Shown here in pieces: positions 1 to 9,005 of a stretch of 64,000 nt of DNA. This DNA is from Polaromonas sp. YR568. GTDB taxonomy: Bacteria; Pseudomonadota; Gammaproteobacteria; Burkholderiales; Burkholderiaceae_C. The notes under the pieces are model-generated. The model was not told the origin of the DNA. It was given only the letters and a program-made list of their open reading frames with translations, and did not search any database. Both the position numbers and the translations under genes were made by a program. Every line of letters begins with the position of its first letter. Position 1 is the first letter of the stretch. The stretch spans positions 124,001-188,000 of the forward strand of contig NZ_FPBM01000004.1 of the NCBI RefSeq assembly GCF_900116715.1. Reading direction: 5' to 3'.

Positions 1-384
1 GCCGATTTCCTCGCACGCTGCCATGAGGCCGGCCAGCAGCGGCCCACGCCACTGCTCTTGCAATATGGGCCGGGTGACTACAACTGCCTGCACCAGGACC
101 TGTATGGCGAACACGTGTTTCCGGTCCAGGTCGCGGTGCTGCTGTCCCGGCCTGGCGAAGACTTCACCGGCGGCGAATTTGTGCTGACCGAGCAACGCCC
201 GCGCATGCAGTCGCGGCCCGAAGTGGTGCCGCTGCGGCAGGGCGATGCCGTGGTGTTTGCCGTGCACCACCGGCCGGTGCAGGGCAGCCGCGGTTTTTAC
301 CGCGTCAACATGCGGCATGGCGTGAGCACGGTGCGCAGCGGGCACCGGCATACGCTGGGCATTATTTTTCACGACGCGGCGTAA
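1..384 (+). CDS. 2OG-Fe(II) oxygenase, 3' part (5' end outside window)
   Basis: The frame is open from the first base, so the N-terminus lies outside the window; 127 residues are visible. The fragment carries the iron-binding triad of the prolyl-4-hydroxylase-like dioxygenases: an HxD pair in LHQDLYGE, a distal His in MRHGVS, and an Arg just after it in [10 protein letters not shown] that should hold 2-oxoglutarate. Acidic and Gly residues between (GEDFTGGEF) fit the jelly-roll core. The substrate cannot be told from sequence. It ends 20 bases before alkB, another 2OG dioxygenase, and is probably co-transcribed with it, which suggests but does not prove a role in alkylation damage repair. Confidence 0.85.
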   Translation, partial: ADFLARCHEAGQQRPTPLLLQYGPGDYNCLHQDLYGEHVFPVQVAVLLSRPGEDFTGGEFVLTEQRPRMQSRPEVVPLRQGDAVVFAVHHRPVQGSRGFYRVNMRHGVSTVRSGHRHTLGIIFHDAA

Positions 385-404
385 CACGGCGTAAAGGAGA
401 TGGT

Positions 405-1058
405 GTGACCCTGAGGCTTTTCGATGAAACGCCGGCGCCTTACGTGGCGCCCGAGGTGATCGCGCCGGGCGCGATGCTGCTGCGCGGCTTTGCCCTCGGG
501 GTGGACGAGGCCTTGCTGCAAGCTGTGGAAGGCGTGGTCGCCGCCGCACCGCTGCGCCACCTGGTCACGCCAGGCGGCTACACCATGTCGGTCGCCATGA
601 CGAACTGCGGCGCGCTGGGCTGGGTCTCAGACCGCAGCGGCTACCGCTATGACGCGAAAGATCCGCTTTCAGGCCAGGCCTGGCCGTCCATGCCGGCCTG
701 CTTTGCCGAGCTGGCCTTGCGTGCCGCCGCAGAAGCGGGCTTCGATAACTTCCGCCCGGACGCCTGCCTGATCAACCGCTACGAACCCGGCGCGCGGCTG
801 TCGCTGCACCAGGACAAGGACGAAGGCAGCATGGACGCGCCCATCGTGTCGGTATCGCTAGGCCTGCCCGCGGTGTTTCTGTTCGGTGGTTTGAGGCGCA
901 GTGATTGCACCGCGCGGTATCGGCTGCAGCATGGCGACGTCGCTGTATGGGGTGGCCCCTCGCGGCTGGCTTATCACGGTGTGGCGCCGCTGGCAAAGGG
1001 CGAGCATGCGCGTCTGGGCGCGCAACGCATCAACCTGACATTTCGCTGCGCACGCTGA
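405..1058 (+). CDS. alkB: Alpha-ketoglutarate-dependent DNA repair dioxygenase AlkB
   Basis: 217 residues, the normal AlkB length. AlkB reverses 1-methyladenine and 3-methylcytosine damage by oxidative demethylation using Fe(II), O2 and 2-oxoglutarate. Visible signatures are the NRYEPGARLSLHQDKDE block (Tyr/Arg substrate loop and the HxD iron ligands), the distal iron His in AYHGVAPL, and the C-terminal RINLTFR where the two arginines bind 2-oxoglutarate. The start is GTG at 405, chosen for the AAGGAGA ribosome-binding site at 394-400. A strong hairpin with a T-run follows at 1065-1098. Confidence 0.93.
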   Translation: MTLRLFDETPAPYVAPEVIAPGAMLLRGFALGVDEALLQAVEGVVAAAPLRHLVTPGGYTMSVAMTNCGALGWVSDRSGYRYDAKDPLSGQAWPSMPACFAELALRAAAEAGFDNFRPDACLINRYEPGARLSLHQDKDEGSMDAPIVSVSLGLPAVFLFGGLRRSDCTARYRLQHGDVAVWGGPSRLAYHGVAPLAKGEHARLGAQRINLTFRCAR

Positions 1059-1064
1059 AGGAGT

Positions 1065-1098
1065 GCGAACGCGCTCAGGCGCGTTCGCGAATTTTTTT
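1065..1098 (+). terminator. Rho-independent terminator after alkB
   Basis: A 9-bp perfect stem (GCGAACGCG at 1065-1073, CGCGTTCGC at 1080-1088) with a 6-base loop is followed by a run of seven T (1092-1098). It terminates plus-strand transcription of alkB. The last codons and stop of the convergent isomerase gene lie inside the hairpin. Confidence 0.85.
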
Positions 1099-1908
1099 CA
1101 GCCAGCCCAACCCGGCTGGTGTGGCGCCGGCTTCTGCGCCGCGCAGCGGTTTGTACTCGCAACCCACCCAGCCGCTGTAGCCCAGTTCATCCAGCAACGC
1201 AAACAGGTAGGGGTAGTTGATCTCGCCGACATCCGGCTCATTGCGGCCCGGAGCGCCTGCAATCTGCAAATGACCGATATGGCCAGTGGGCAGGTATTTG
1301 CGCAGCTTCATCGCCAGGTCGCCTTCCACAACCTGACAGTGATAGAGATCCATCTGCACCTTGACGTTGGCCGCGCCCACTTCACGGATGATTTCATGCG
1401 CGTGGTCTTGCCGGTTCAGGAAGAAACGCGGAATGTCGCGCAGGTTGATGGGTTCGATCAACAGGTCCACGCCCACCTTGGCCGCCTGCGCGGCCGCCTC
1501 GCGCAGGTTGTTCACATAGGTGGGCTGCACGGCTTCACGCTCCATGCCTTCAGGCAACACGCCCGCCATCACGTGGATACGCGGGCAACCCAGGGCCTGC
1601 GCGTAGTCCAGCGCAATGGCAATGCCGGCACGGAACTCGGCCTCATGGCCCGGCAGGCAGGCCGTGCCTTTTTGCGAGGAAGCCCAGGCCTTCTCAATGC
1701 TGGCCACATCCGTACCACCCGGCGGCGCGTTGAACAGCACCAGCTGCTGGCCGTGCTGCTGCAGGATGGCTTTGAGTTCTTGCGGCACCCAGGCGTAGGG
1801 CGAAAGAATTTCCACCGCCTTGAAGCCGTCGCGTGCAGCGGCGGCAAAGCGTTCGGCCATGGGTAGCTCGGTGTACATCCAGCTGAGGTTGGCGGCAAAT
1901 TGAGGCAT
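1075..1908 (-). CDS. hyi: Hydroxypyruvate isomerase family protein (Hyi/OtnI type)
   Basis: 277 residues with the AP-endonuclease-2/xylose-isomerase-like TIM barrel. The opening FAANLSWMYTELP, then NAPPGG near residue 80, IEPINLRDIPRFFLNR near 150 and the closing GCEYKP are typical of hydroxypyruvate isomerase and its close relative 2-oxo-tetronate isomerase; the Glu and His metal ligands are in these blocks. It interconverts hydroxypyruvate and tartronate semialdehyde, or 2-oxo-tetronate phosphate isomers, in glyoxylate or C4-acid breakdown. It lies 5 bases after the SulP gene on the same strand. The family cannot be split into Hyi and OtnI by eye, so the symbol is provisional. Confidence 0.8.
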   Translation of the reverse strand: MPQFAANLSWMYTELPMAERFAAAARDGFKAVEILSPYAWVPQELKAILQQHGQQLVLFNAPPGGTDVASIEKAWASSQKGTACLPGHEAEFRAGIAIALDYAQALGCPRIHVMAGVLPEGMEREAVQPTYVNNLREAAAQAAKVGVDLLIEPINLRDIPRFFLNRQDHAHEIIREVGAANVKVQMDLYHCQVVEGDLAMKLRKYLPTGHIGHLQIAGAPGRNEPDVGEINYPYLFALLDELGYSGWVGCEYKPLRGAEAGATPAGLGWLKKIRERA

Positions 1909-1913
1909 GGCAG

Positions 1914-3794
1914 TCAGGAAGTGGGTGTGTCAGGGCCGGGTGCGGACTGGCATTCCCAGAATATCCGCGCGGTGCAATGCCGGCAAATCTCCGGGTCCAG
2001 CTTGTTGAAGATGGTGGCGATGGCGGTGAATTTATCGGGGAACTGGTGCTCGGGCCCGAGCACGCTGGTAAAGCCGGTCTTGCGCCACATGCGGATCACC
2101 TCGGGCCGCGGCCGATGAAAGTACAGATCGCCGCCCATGGCACGGCGCGCAGCGAGCTCGGCCTCCCACAGCTCGGCGCCGGCGAGATCGATGAAGTTCA
2201 TGCTTTTGCCCATGACCAGCAGGTGTTTTTGCGGCTGGGGCTGGGTGCGCAGCGCGTGCAGGATGTCGGCCACGTGCTGGGTCGCGCCGAAGTAGACCTC
2301 GCCTTCCATGCGTAGCAATTTGAGTTGCGGGCATTCCGGCAAGCCCTGGGCCAAGGCTTCCGCCGGCGCCTCGGTCTTTTTTGCCGGAGTGATCTCGACC
2401 CCCGCGTCAACGCTGTTGTCGATCACCACAAACTGGCGGTCCAGCCCGCGGCTGTCAAAGCCCATGGTGCGCATCGCGGGCTTTGAGGTGCGGTAGAGGA
2501 AAGACATGAGCGACAAAATCATGCCCAGCAAAATTGCAATCTCCAACCGTATGGTGACGGTGGCCATCATGGTGGCGAGGGCCACACCGAAGTCGCTGCG
2601 GCTCAGGGTGAACAGCTGACGCCAGCGCGCGAAGTCCAGCAAGGCAAACGCCACCAGCACCAGCAGCGCCGCCAGCGCGGCCATGGGGATCTGCGCGAGC
2701 AGCGGCGCACTCACCGCCACGAGCGCCAGCAGCAGCAGGGCGGAAAACACCGAAGCCATCGGCGTGCGCGCCCCGGCTTCCAGGTTGGGCATGGAGCGGT
2801 TCATGGAGCCGCAGGAGACATAGCTCGAGAAAAAGCCGCCGACGATGTTGGACAGCCCCTGCCCGCGGAACTCGCGATTCGCGTCTATGCGCTGGCCCGA
2901 ACGCAGCGCCACCGTTTTGGCGATCGAGATGGCCTGGCCCAGCGCGACGATGGTCAGCGCGAATGCCAGGCCGATCAGGTCGGCGGCCTGCGCCCAGCTG
3001 ATGCGCGGCACTTCGAATTTCGGCCAGGGTACTGGGATCTGGCCCACGGTGCGCAGCGAGGCCGATGGCGTGGCATCGGGGTGAAGAAGACTGCCCCACA
3101 CCCAGGCCAGCGCGGTGGCCGCCGCCAGCCCGATCAGCATGTAAGGCCAGTTGCGGCGCAGATGACGCAGCAGCAGCGCAACACCCAGCGTGACGGCCGC
3201 AACGCCCAGCGCCATGGGCTGGGCCGAGGTGACGTGTGTGAGCACATGCCCAAGCACCGCCGCCGCGCTGTGTTCAGGCGCCGCCGCCAGGCCCAGCAGG
3301 TCGGGCAGGGCGTGCACAGCGATCAGCAAGGCCGCGCCCGAGGTAAAGCCGAAGAGCACCGCCGGCGAAATGAAGTTGGCCAGCACGCCCAGGCGCAGCG
3401 CGCCTATCAGCCACTGCATGACGCCGACCATGACGGTGACGGCCAGCGCCAGCTGGATGTAGAGCGGGCTGAAGGCCATGGCCAGCGGCGAGAGCATGGC
3501 GAACAGGGCCAGCGAATTGGCATTGGTGGGGCCCGACATGACATGCCGACTGGAGCCGAAGAGCGCGGCGATGATGCAGGGAATGACCGCGGTATAGAGG
3601 CCGTAGGCAGGCGGCAGGCCGGCCAGCGTCGCGAAGGCAATGCCTTGCGGCAGCACCAGCACCGCGCCCAGCAAACCCGCCATTGCGTCGGCCCGCAAAG
3701 TGACGGGCGAGACCTCGCGCACCCAGTCGCCGAAAAGGCGCTCCAGGAGCGGAGCCGATGACCGGGTTGCGCTGGGGGCTGAGGGTTCCATCAC
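1914..3794 (-). CDS. SulP family inorganic anion permease with STAS domain
   Basis: 626 residues. An N-terminal region of about 400 residues has the SulP fold: LPQGIAFATLAGLPPAYGLYTA in the first helices, MSGPTNANSLALF and many further hydrophobic segments. A cytoplasmic STAS domain covers roughly 480-590 (LKLLRMEGEVYFGA, NFIDLAGAELWEAE). The tail ends in a CRHC-x6-C cluster, not part of the usual STAS fold. SulP proteins move sulfate, bicarbonate or dicarboxylates across the inner membrane; the substrate is unknown here. It sits 39 bases downstream of chrA, so it may be read through from the chromate operon, and sulfate/chromate similarity makes a link plausible but unproven. Confidence 0.88.
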   Translation of the reverse strand: MMEPSAPSATRSSAPLLERLFGDWVREVSPVTLRADAMAGLLGAVLVLPQGIAFATLAGLPPAYGLYTAVIPCIIAALFGSSRHVMSGPTNANSLALFAMLSPLAMAFSPLYIQLALAVTVMVGVMQWLIGALRLGVLANFISPAVLFGFTSGAALLIAVHALPDLLGLAAAPEHSAAAVLGHVLTHVTSAQPMALGVAAVTLGVALLLRHLRRNWPYMLIGLAAATALAWVWGSLLHPDATPSASLRTVGQIPVPWPKFEVPRISWAQAADLIGLAFALTIVALGQAISIAKTVALRSGQRIDANREFRGQGLSNIVGGFFSSYVSCGSMNRSMPNLEAGARTPMASVFSALLLLALVAVSAPLLAQIPMAALAALLVLVAFALLDFARWRQLFTLSRSDFGVALATMMATVTIRLEIAILLGMILSLMSFLYRTSKPAMRTMGFDSRGLDRQFVVIDNSVDAGVEITPAKKTEAPAEALAQGLPECPQLKLLRMEGEVYFGATQHVADILHALRTQPQPQKHLLVMGKSMNFIDLAGAELWEAELAARRAMGGDLYFHRPRPEVIRMWRKTGFTSVLGPEHQFPDKFTAIATIFNKLDPEICRHCTARIFWECQSAPGPDTPTS

Positions 3795-3833
3795 GAGGGC
3801 CTGAGCATACCGCGCCCGGCGCCCCGTTAATGC

Positions 3834-5215
<1,382 letters not shown>

Positions 5216-5219
<4 letters not shown>

Positions 5220-6097
5220 TGGGCGGCTCCGATCATGGTTTGTGGTTTCCAGCTGTGTGCTTCATCCCGCGCCTCGCGGCACCAGGCGTAGAGCGCGTCG
5301 TAGAGCGGCATGGCTGCCTCGAGCATGGCGTGGTCATCGTCCGCATGCAGGCGCGACAGGCCGAGCGAGAACGCCAGCAGGCCTGCCGATTGCGGCGCGA
5401 GTTCCAGGTTGTCTGTGTCGGCGCCGCGCACGATGCGCGCCAGCACGTTCAACGCGGGTTCATTGAGGCCAAAGGCTTTGAGCAAGCTGTCAAAACTGCA
5501 GAGCTCGCCGTCATGCGAGACCGGCGCACCGGGAATGTCGTAGGCCACGGCGCCCAGCCGTTTGGCTTCAGCCAGCACCTGCGAGGTCGGCACGTAAAAG
5601 AACTCGGCACGGGGATCGATGAAACGGCGTATCAGCCAGGGGCAGGCGATGCGGTCGATTTTGGGCCGCTCGCGTGTGATCCAGCGCGAGGCCTGTTCGC
5701 CGGTGACCCCCCAGTCGGGCCGCTTGGCGATGGTGGGCGGGCGCGGTGCGCGCCATTGGGCGATGTTTTGCGGCGTATCGGCGCCGTCTTCACCGCCCTC
5801 GATGCCACCGGCCAACACGTATGCATTCCAGCCCGCCGCGCGCAATTCAGTGACGGCATCTGCGCTGACGTTATGCCCGTAGACGCAATACACCACGGCT
5901 TCGCGTGGCGGCTGGGAAGCGGCGAAGGCCGCCACATCTTCCGGCGCGCAGCGCCGGGCGCCGGCCATCAGGTGCGGGCTCTCGCGGAATTTGGCTTCGC
6001 GCCGCACATCGAGCAGCAAAGGTGCATCCGCGCGGCCCATGCGGGCAGCGAGTTCTTGCGGGGAAACAGAGGGAACGGAAAGGATAGAGGTGTCCAC
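5216..6097 (-). CDS. chrB: Chromate resistance protein ChrB-like with N-terminal rhodanese domain
   Basis: Residues 1-115 form a rhodanese domain (LLLDVRREAKFRES, active-site Cys in VVYCVYGHNVS, AYVLAGGIEGG). Residues about 135-293 match the ChrB C-terminal domain (KIDRIACPWLIRRFIDPRAE, LCSFDSLLKAFGL, ARIVRGADTDN). In other bacteria ChrB is a chromate-sensing regulator or accessory of ChrA; this fusion lacks a recognisable ChrB HTH, so a regulatory role is not shown. GTG at 6097 is preferred over an upstream GTG at 6136 because GGAGT lies about 8 bases before it; this gives 293 residues. It is the first gene of chrBA. Confidence 0.88.
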
Positions 6098-6194
6098 GGA
6101 GTACTCCAATGAGTTGCCAGCGCTTGGACGGGACACCGTCTATCTGTGAAGATTCGGGAGGCTGAAATCCCGATGGGCGAATACTAGCACCGAC

Positions 6195-6803
6195 CTAGCT
6201 GCGCTGGAACTTGAAGACCGCCCGGCTGGCGCGGGCATTCGGCCAGAAGCGGACTTCACGGCCTTCCTGCAAGCCAAACGAATCCAGGATCTGCAGCTGG
6301 TTTTGCAGCGCGAGCGCTTCAAAGTCCTGCAGCGTGCCGACGCGGATGTTGGGCGTGTCGTACCACTGGTAGGGCAGCACCTTGGTCACCGGCATGCGGC
6401 CGCGCGCCACGGCCAAGCGGTTGGGCCAGTGGCCGAAGTTGGGAAACACGACAATGCCGGCGCGGCCCACGCGTGCGGTTTCGCGCAGCATGGTTTCGGC
6501 ATTATGCAAATGCTGCAGGGTGTCGATCTGCAACACCACGTCGAATGACCGGTCAGCAAACATCGCCAGGCCGGCTTCAAGGTTGAGCTGGATCACATTG
6601 ACGCCGCGGGCCACGCAGGCCTGAACGTTGGCGTCGTTGATCTCGACGCCGTAGCCCGAGCAGCCGCGTTCGCGGATCAGGTAGTCCAGCAGCTCGCCGG
6701 TGCCGCAGCCCAAGTCCAGCACACGAGAGCCTTGCGGCACCAGCCGCGCGATGGACAGCAAATCAGCCGAGGGCTGCGCATTGAGTTCGACGGGCAGGTT
6801 CAT
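6195..6803 (-). CDS. metW: Methionine biosynthesis protein MetW
   Basis: 202 residues with a class I SAM-dependent methyltransferase fold: motif [16 protein letters not shown], acidic motif II in [10 protein letters not shown], and the MetW block [21 protein letters not shown] with [11 protein letters not shown]. MetW pairs with MetX in homoserine acylation, where it is needed for full MetX activity in several proteobacteria; no methyl-transfer substrate is established. The ATG overlaps the metX stop by four bases, so the two are coupled and share the SAM-II riboswitch control. Confidence 0.94.
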   Translation of the reverse strand: MNLPVELNAQPSADLLSIARLVPQGSRVLDLGCGTGELLDYLIRERGCSGYGVEINDANVQACVARGVNVIQLNLEAGLAMFADRSFDVVLQIDTLQHLHNAETMLRETARVGRAGIVVFPNFGHWPNRLAVARGRMPVTKVLPYQWYDTPNIRVGTLQDFEALALQNQLQILDSFGLQEGREVRFWPNARASRAVFKFQRS

Positions 6804-7960
6804 ACGGCCACCTTGCTCTGGAAGTAGGAACGCACCACACCGAGATAACGGTCGTCCTCCAGCAAAAACGCATCATGCCCATGCGGCGCGTCGATTTCGG
6901 CGTAGCTGACGTCGCGCTGGTTATCGAGCAGGGCCTTGACGATTTCGCGGCTGCGCGCGGGGGAAAAGCGCCAGTCGGTCGTGAAGCTCACCAGCAGGAA
7001 TTTGGCCGTCACATGGGCCAGCGCCTGGGTGAGGCTGCCGCCGTGAGCCCGGGCCGGGTCGAAGTAGTCAAGCGCCCGGGTGATCAGCAGATAGGTGTTG
7101 GCGTCAAAGTACTCGCTGAACTTGTCGCCCTGGTAGCGCAGGTAGCTTTCGATTTCGAACTCGATGTCCTGCGTGGTGTATTTGTAGGGCGCGTCGGCCT
7201 TCACGGTTTCGGCGACAGCCTGCCGCAGCTGGCGGCCGAATTTTTCATTCATCACGTCGTCGCTCAGGTAGGTGATGTGGCCGATCATGCGGGCGATGCG
7301 CAGGCCGCGTTTGGGCAGCACGCCGTGGCGGTAGAAGTGGCCGCCGTGAAAGTCGGGGTCGGTCACGATGGCGCGGCGGGCCACCTCGTTGAAGGCAATG
7401 TTTTCGGCGGTGAGGTTGGGCGCGCTGGCCACCACCACGGCGTGGCGCACACGTTCGGGGTATTGCAGCGTCCAGGCCAGCGCCTGCATGCCGCCCAGGC
7501 TGCCGCCCATCACGGCGGCCAGGGTCTGTATGCCCAGGCGGTCGAGCAGGCGGGCCTGGGCGCTGACCCAGTCCTGCACGGTGACGACAGGGAAGTCGGC
7601 GCCGTAGAGCTCTTGCGTGTCGGGGTTGGGCTGCATGGGCCCGGTGGAGCCGAAGCAGGAACCCAGGTTGTTGACGCCGATCACGAAAAAGCGATCGGTG
7701 TCCACCGGCTTGCCGGGGCCGATCATGGTGTCCCACCAGCCTTCGGATTTGTCGATGGGCTGGCCCTGCGCGTCAAGGTACACGCCCGCCACATGGTGCG
7801 AGGCATTGAGCGCGTGGCAGATCAGCACGGCGTTGGATTTGTCGGCGTTGAGCTCGCCGTAAGTCTCATAACTCAGGTCGTAGGCGCGTATCGACGCGCC
7901 GCTTTGCAGAGGCAGCGCCCCTGCAAAATGCATGCTGAGCGGAGTGGCAATCAGTGTCAA
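6800..7960 (-). CDS. metX: Homoserine O-acyltransferase MetX
   Basis: 386 residues of the alpha/beta-hydrolase acyltransferase family that makes O-succinyl- or O-acetyl-homoserine, the first step of methionine synthesis. The nucleophile Ser is in [15 protein letters not shown], the Asp in [10 protein letters not shown] and the His in [11 protein letters not shown]; the family block [12 protein letters not shown] is present. The start is TTG at 7960, 8 bases after AGGTGA. An in-frame ATG at 7993 is rejected because it lies inside the leader terminator. Which acyl-CoA is used is not clear; betaproteobacterial enzymes of this type are often succinyltransferases. Confidence 0.93.
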   Translation of the reverse strand: MTLIATPLSMHFAGALPLQSGASIRAYDLSYETYGELNADKSNAVLICHALNASHHVAGVYLDAQGQPIDKSEGWWDTMIGPGKPVDTDRFFVIGVNNLGSCFGSTGPMQPNPDTQELYGADFPVVTVQDWVSAQARLLDRLGIQTLAAVMGGSLGGMQALAWTLQYPERVRHAVVVASAPNLTAENIAFNEVARRAIVTDPDFHGGHFYRHGVLPKRGLRIARMIGHITYLSDDVMNEKFGRQLRQAVAETVKADAPYKYTTQDIEFEIESYLRYQGDKFSEYFDANTYLLITRALDYFDPARAHGGSLTQALAHVTAKFLLVSFTTDWRFSPARSREIVKALLDNQRDVSYAEIDAPHGHDAFLLEDDRYLGVVRSYFQSKVAV

Positions 7961-7977
7961 GGAATCACCTGCAGAAA

Positions 7978-8012
7978 ACAAAAAACCCGGCATCGCTAAA
8001 GCGAGTCCGGGT
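7978..8012 (-). terminator. Leader terminator between SAM-II riboswitch and metX
   Basis: On the minus strand a GC-rich stem (arms at 8001-8011 and 7986-7997, each ending in CCCGG/CCGGG) closes on a TTTA loop and is followed by six T (7980-7985). It lies 13 bases beyond the riboswitch and 18 bases before the metX start, so it is the probable expression platform. Confidence 0.82.
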
Positions 8013-8024
8013 CGATTGGAGTTC

Positions 8025-8075
8025 GTCTTTAGCTGTACTTTTTAAGCGCCCGCAAGCTGAGCAAATCGGCGCTGC
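8025..8075 (-). promoter_or_regulatory. SAM-II riboswitch upstream of metX
   Basis: Read on the minus strand, the leader has AGCGCC (8073-8068), then GATTTG, AGCTTGC, the closing GGCGC arm, an A-rich linker and AGCTAAAG (8034-8027). This is the compact H-type pseudoknot of the SAM-II (metA/metX) motif: P1 is GCGCC/GGCGC and the loop AGCT can pair with the 3' AGCT. SAM-II elements precede metA or metX in alpha- and some betaproteobacteria and shut expression down when S-adenosylmethionine is high. A -10 box sits so that transcription would start at the first base of P1. Confidence 0.8.
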
Positions 8076-8079
8076 TGGC

Positions 8080-8085
8080 AGTATA
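8080..8085 (-). promoter_or_regulatory. Probable -10 box of the metX leader
   Basis: TATACT on the minus strand, placing the start point near 8073, exactly at the first pairing base of the SAM-II element. No good -35 hexamer is seen at 16-18 bases; TTGATG lies only 14 bases upstream. Confidence 0.55.
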
Positions 8086-8096
8086 CCAAGCTGGGG

Positions 8097-8654
8097 TCAC
8101 ATCAAGAGCGCGGCCAGCCCAAGCCCGGCAAAGATCAGTGCCGACACGATATGCACAGCGCGCAGCGGCACCAGTCGCGTAACGCGCTCGCCCAGCCAGA
8201 CCACAGGCGCGTTGGCCAGCATCATGCCCAGCGTGGTGCCCGCCACCACGCCCACGATGGCGTCGTAGCGCGCCGCCAGCATTACGGTGGCGATCTGCGT
8301 TTTGTCGCCCATCTCGGCCAGGAAGAACACGATGACGGTGGTGAAGAACACGCCGTAGCGCGGGGGCTTTTCATCTTCGTCCGCGTCGAGCTTGTCGGGA
8401 ACCAGCATCCAGGCGGCCATGGCCAGGAAGGAGGCGCCCAGGATCCAGCGCAGCACCTGCGGACTGATCAGGGTCGTGACCCAGGCGCCAGCGGCGCCGG
8501 CCAGCGCGTGGTTGACCAGGGTCGCGACCAGAATGCCTGCGACGATGGGCCAAGGCTTTTTAAAGCGGGCGGCGAGGATGAGTGCGAGGAGTTGCGTCTT
8601 GTCGCCCATTTCGGCGAGGGCGACGATGCCCGTAGAGACGAGGAAAGCTTCCAT
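8097..8654 (-). CDS. TMEM165/GDT1 family manganese exporter (MneA-like)
   Basis: 185 residues with two copies of the family signature E-x-G-D-K-T: ALAEMGDKTQLLALIL near residue 12 and FLAEMGDKTQIATVML near 112. These acidic motifs line the ion path of this inner-membrane family of about six helices, which exports Mn2+ in proteobacteria and moves Ca2+/Mn2+ in eukaryotes. An acidic cytoplasmic loop (DKLDADEDEKPP) joins the halves. Its leader contains a yybP-ykoY manganese riboswitch, which independently supports the Mn2+ role. Its 3' end overlaps the probable metX promoter region. Confidence 0.92.
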   Translation of the reverse strand: MEAFLVSTGIVALAEMGDKTQLLALILAARFKKPWPIVAGILVATLVNHALAGAAGAWVTTLISPQVLRWILGASFLAMAAWMLVPDKLDADEDEKPPRYGVFFTTVIVFFLAEMGDKTQIATVMLAARYDAIVGVVAGTTLGMMLANAPVVWLGERVTRLVPLRAVHIVSALIFAGLGLAALLM

Positions 8655-8681
8655 TCAAAAAGACTCCGGCCGAAAACCCAT

Positions 8682-8833
8682 GACTGCACGGCATCCCCGG
8701 CCTGAAGCGGAGGCTGTGCAGTCAAAGGTCTCGCGTGATCCGAAGACCGCTTGCGCCATGCTCTGAGTGAGCAAGTCTGTTGACGCAAGCCCCTTTCAGG
8801 ATTGAAAGGCTGGCTACTCCCCAATGACAGCCT
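8682..8833 (-). promoter_or_regulatory. yybP-ykoY manganese riboswitch with expression platform
   Basis: Read on the minus strand the two hallmark loops are present: GGGGAGTAGCC (8822-8812) and CGCGAGACCTTTG (8735-8723). The closing helix P1 can form from AGGCTGT (8833-8827) and ACAGCCT (8717-8711). The P1 3' strand overlaps a second hairpin with arms 8716-8723 and 8682-8689 (GACTGCAC/GTGCAGTC), giving two exclusive states. In this class Mn2+ binding stabilises the aptamer and turns on exporter expression. The exporter ATG at 8654 has CGGAG 8-9 bases upstream, just beyond the second hairpin. Confidence 0.9.
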
Positions 8834-8835
8834 GC

Positions 8836-8841
8836 ATTATA
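8836..8841 (-). promoter_or_regulatory. -10 box for the manganese riboswitch transcript
   Basis: A perfect TATAAT on the minus strand directly before the riboswitch. The expected start, 6-8 bases on, falls at the beginning of the riboswitch and may trim part of P1. No clear -35 hexamer was found. Confidence 0.55.
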
Positions 8842-8916
8842 TCGTTAGCTTTCAAAGCTTCATCCGTCCGCCGCTAAAGCCCACCAGACCGCGCCGGAAG
8901 CCATTTCCGCACGCTT

Positions 8917-8934
8917 GTGGCGCATTTCTTGCTT
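8917..8934 (+). promoter_or_regulatory. Candidate sigma-54 (-24/-12) promoter of amt
   Basis: TGGC at 8918-8921 and TTGC at 8929-8932 are separated by 7 bases, the exact spacing of the TGGCAC-N5-TTGC sigma-54 consensus, with invariant GG and GC present. It lies about 75 bases before the amt start and points at it. Ammonium transporter genes are classic NtrC/sigma-54 targets. No clear NtrC site pair was found upstream. Confidence 0.5.
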
Positions 8935-9005
8935 GCATTTGGTGCGATTCTCGGAATCGACCCAATAACGCACCAATACATCACATTTCATCTGAAGAGG
9001 GACTT

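Noticed and set aside
1075-1908. Isomerase as a member of the RuBisCO-like/DUF1537 pathway
   Set aside because: OtnI and DUF1537 kinases do work together elsewhere, but here the genes are about 50 kb apart with no shared control visible.
7961-7993. Upstream ATG start for metX
   Set aside because: It lies inside the stem of the leader terminator; TTG at 7960 has a proper ribosome-binding site.
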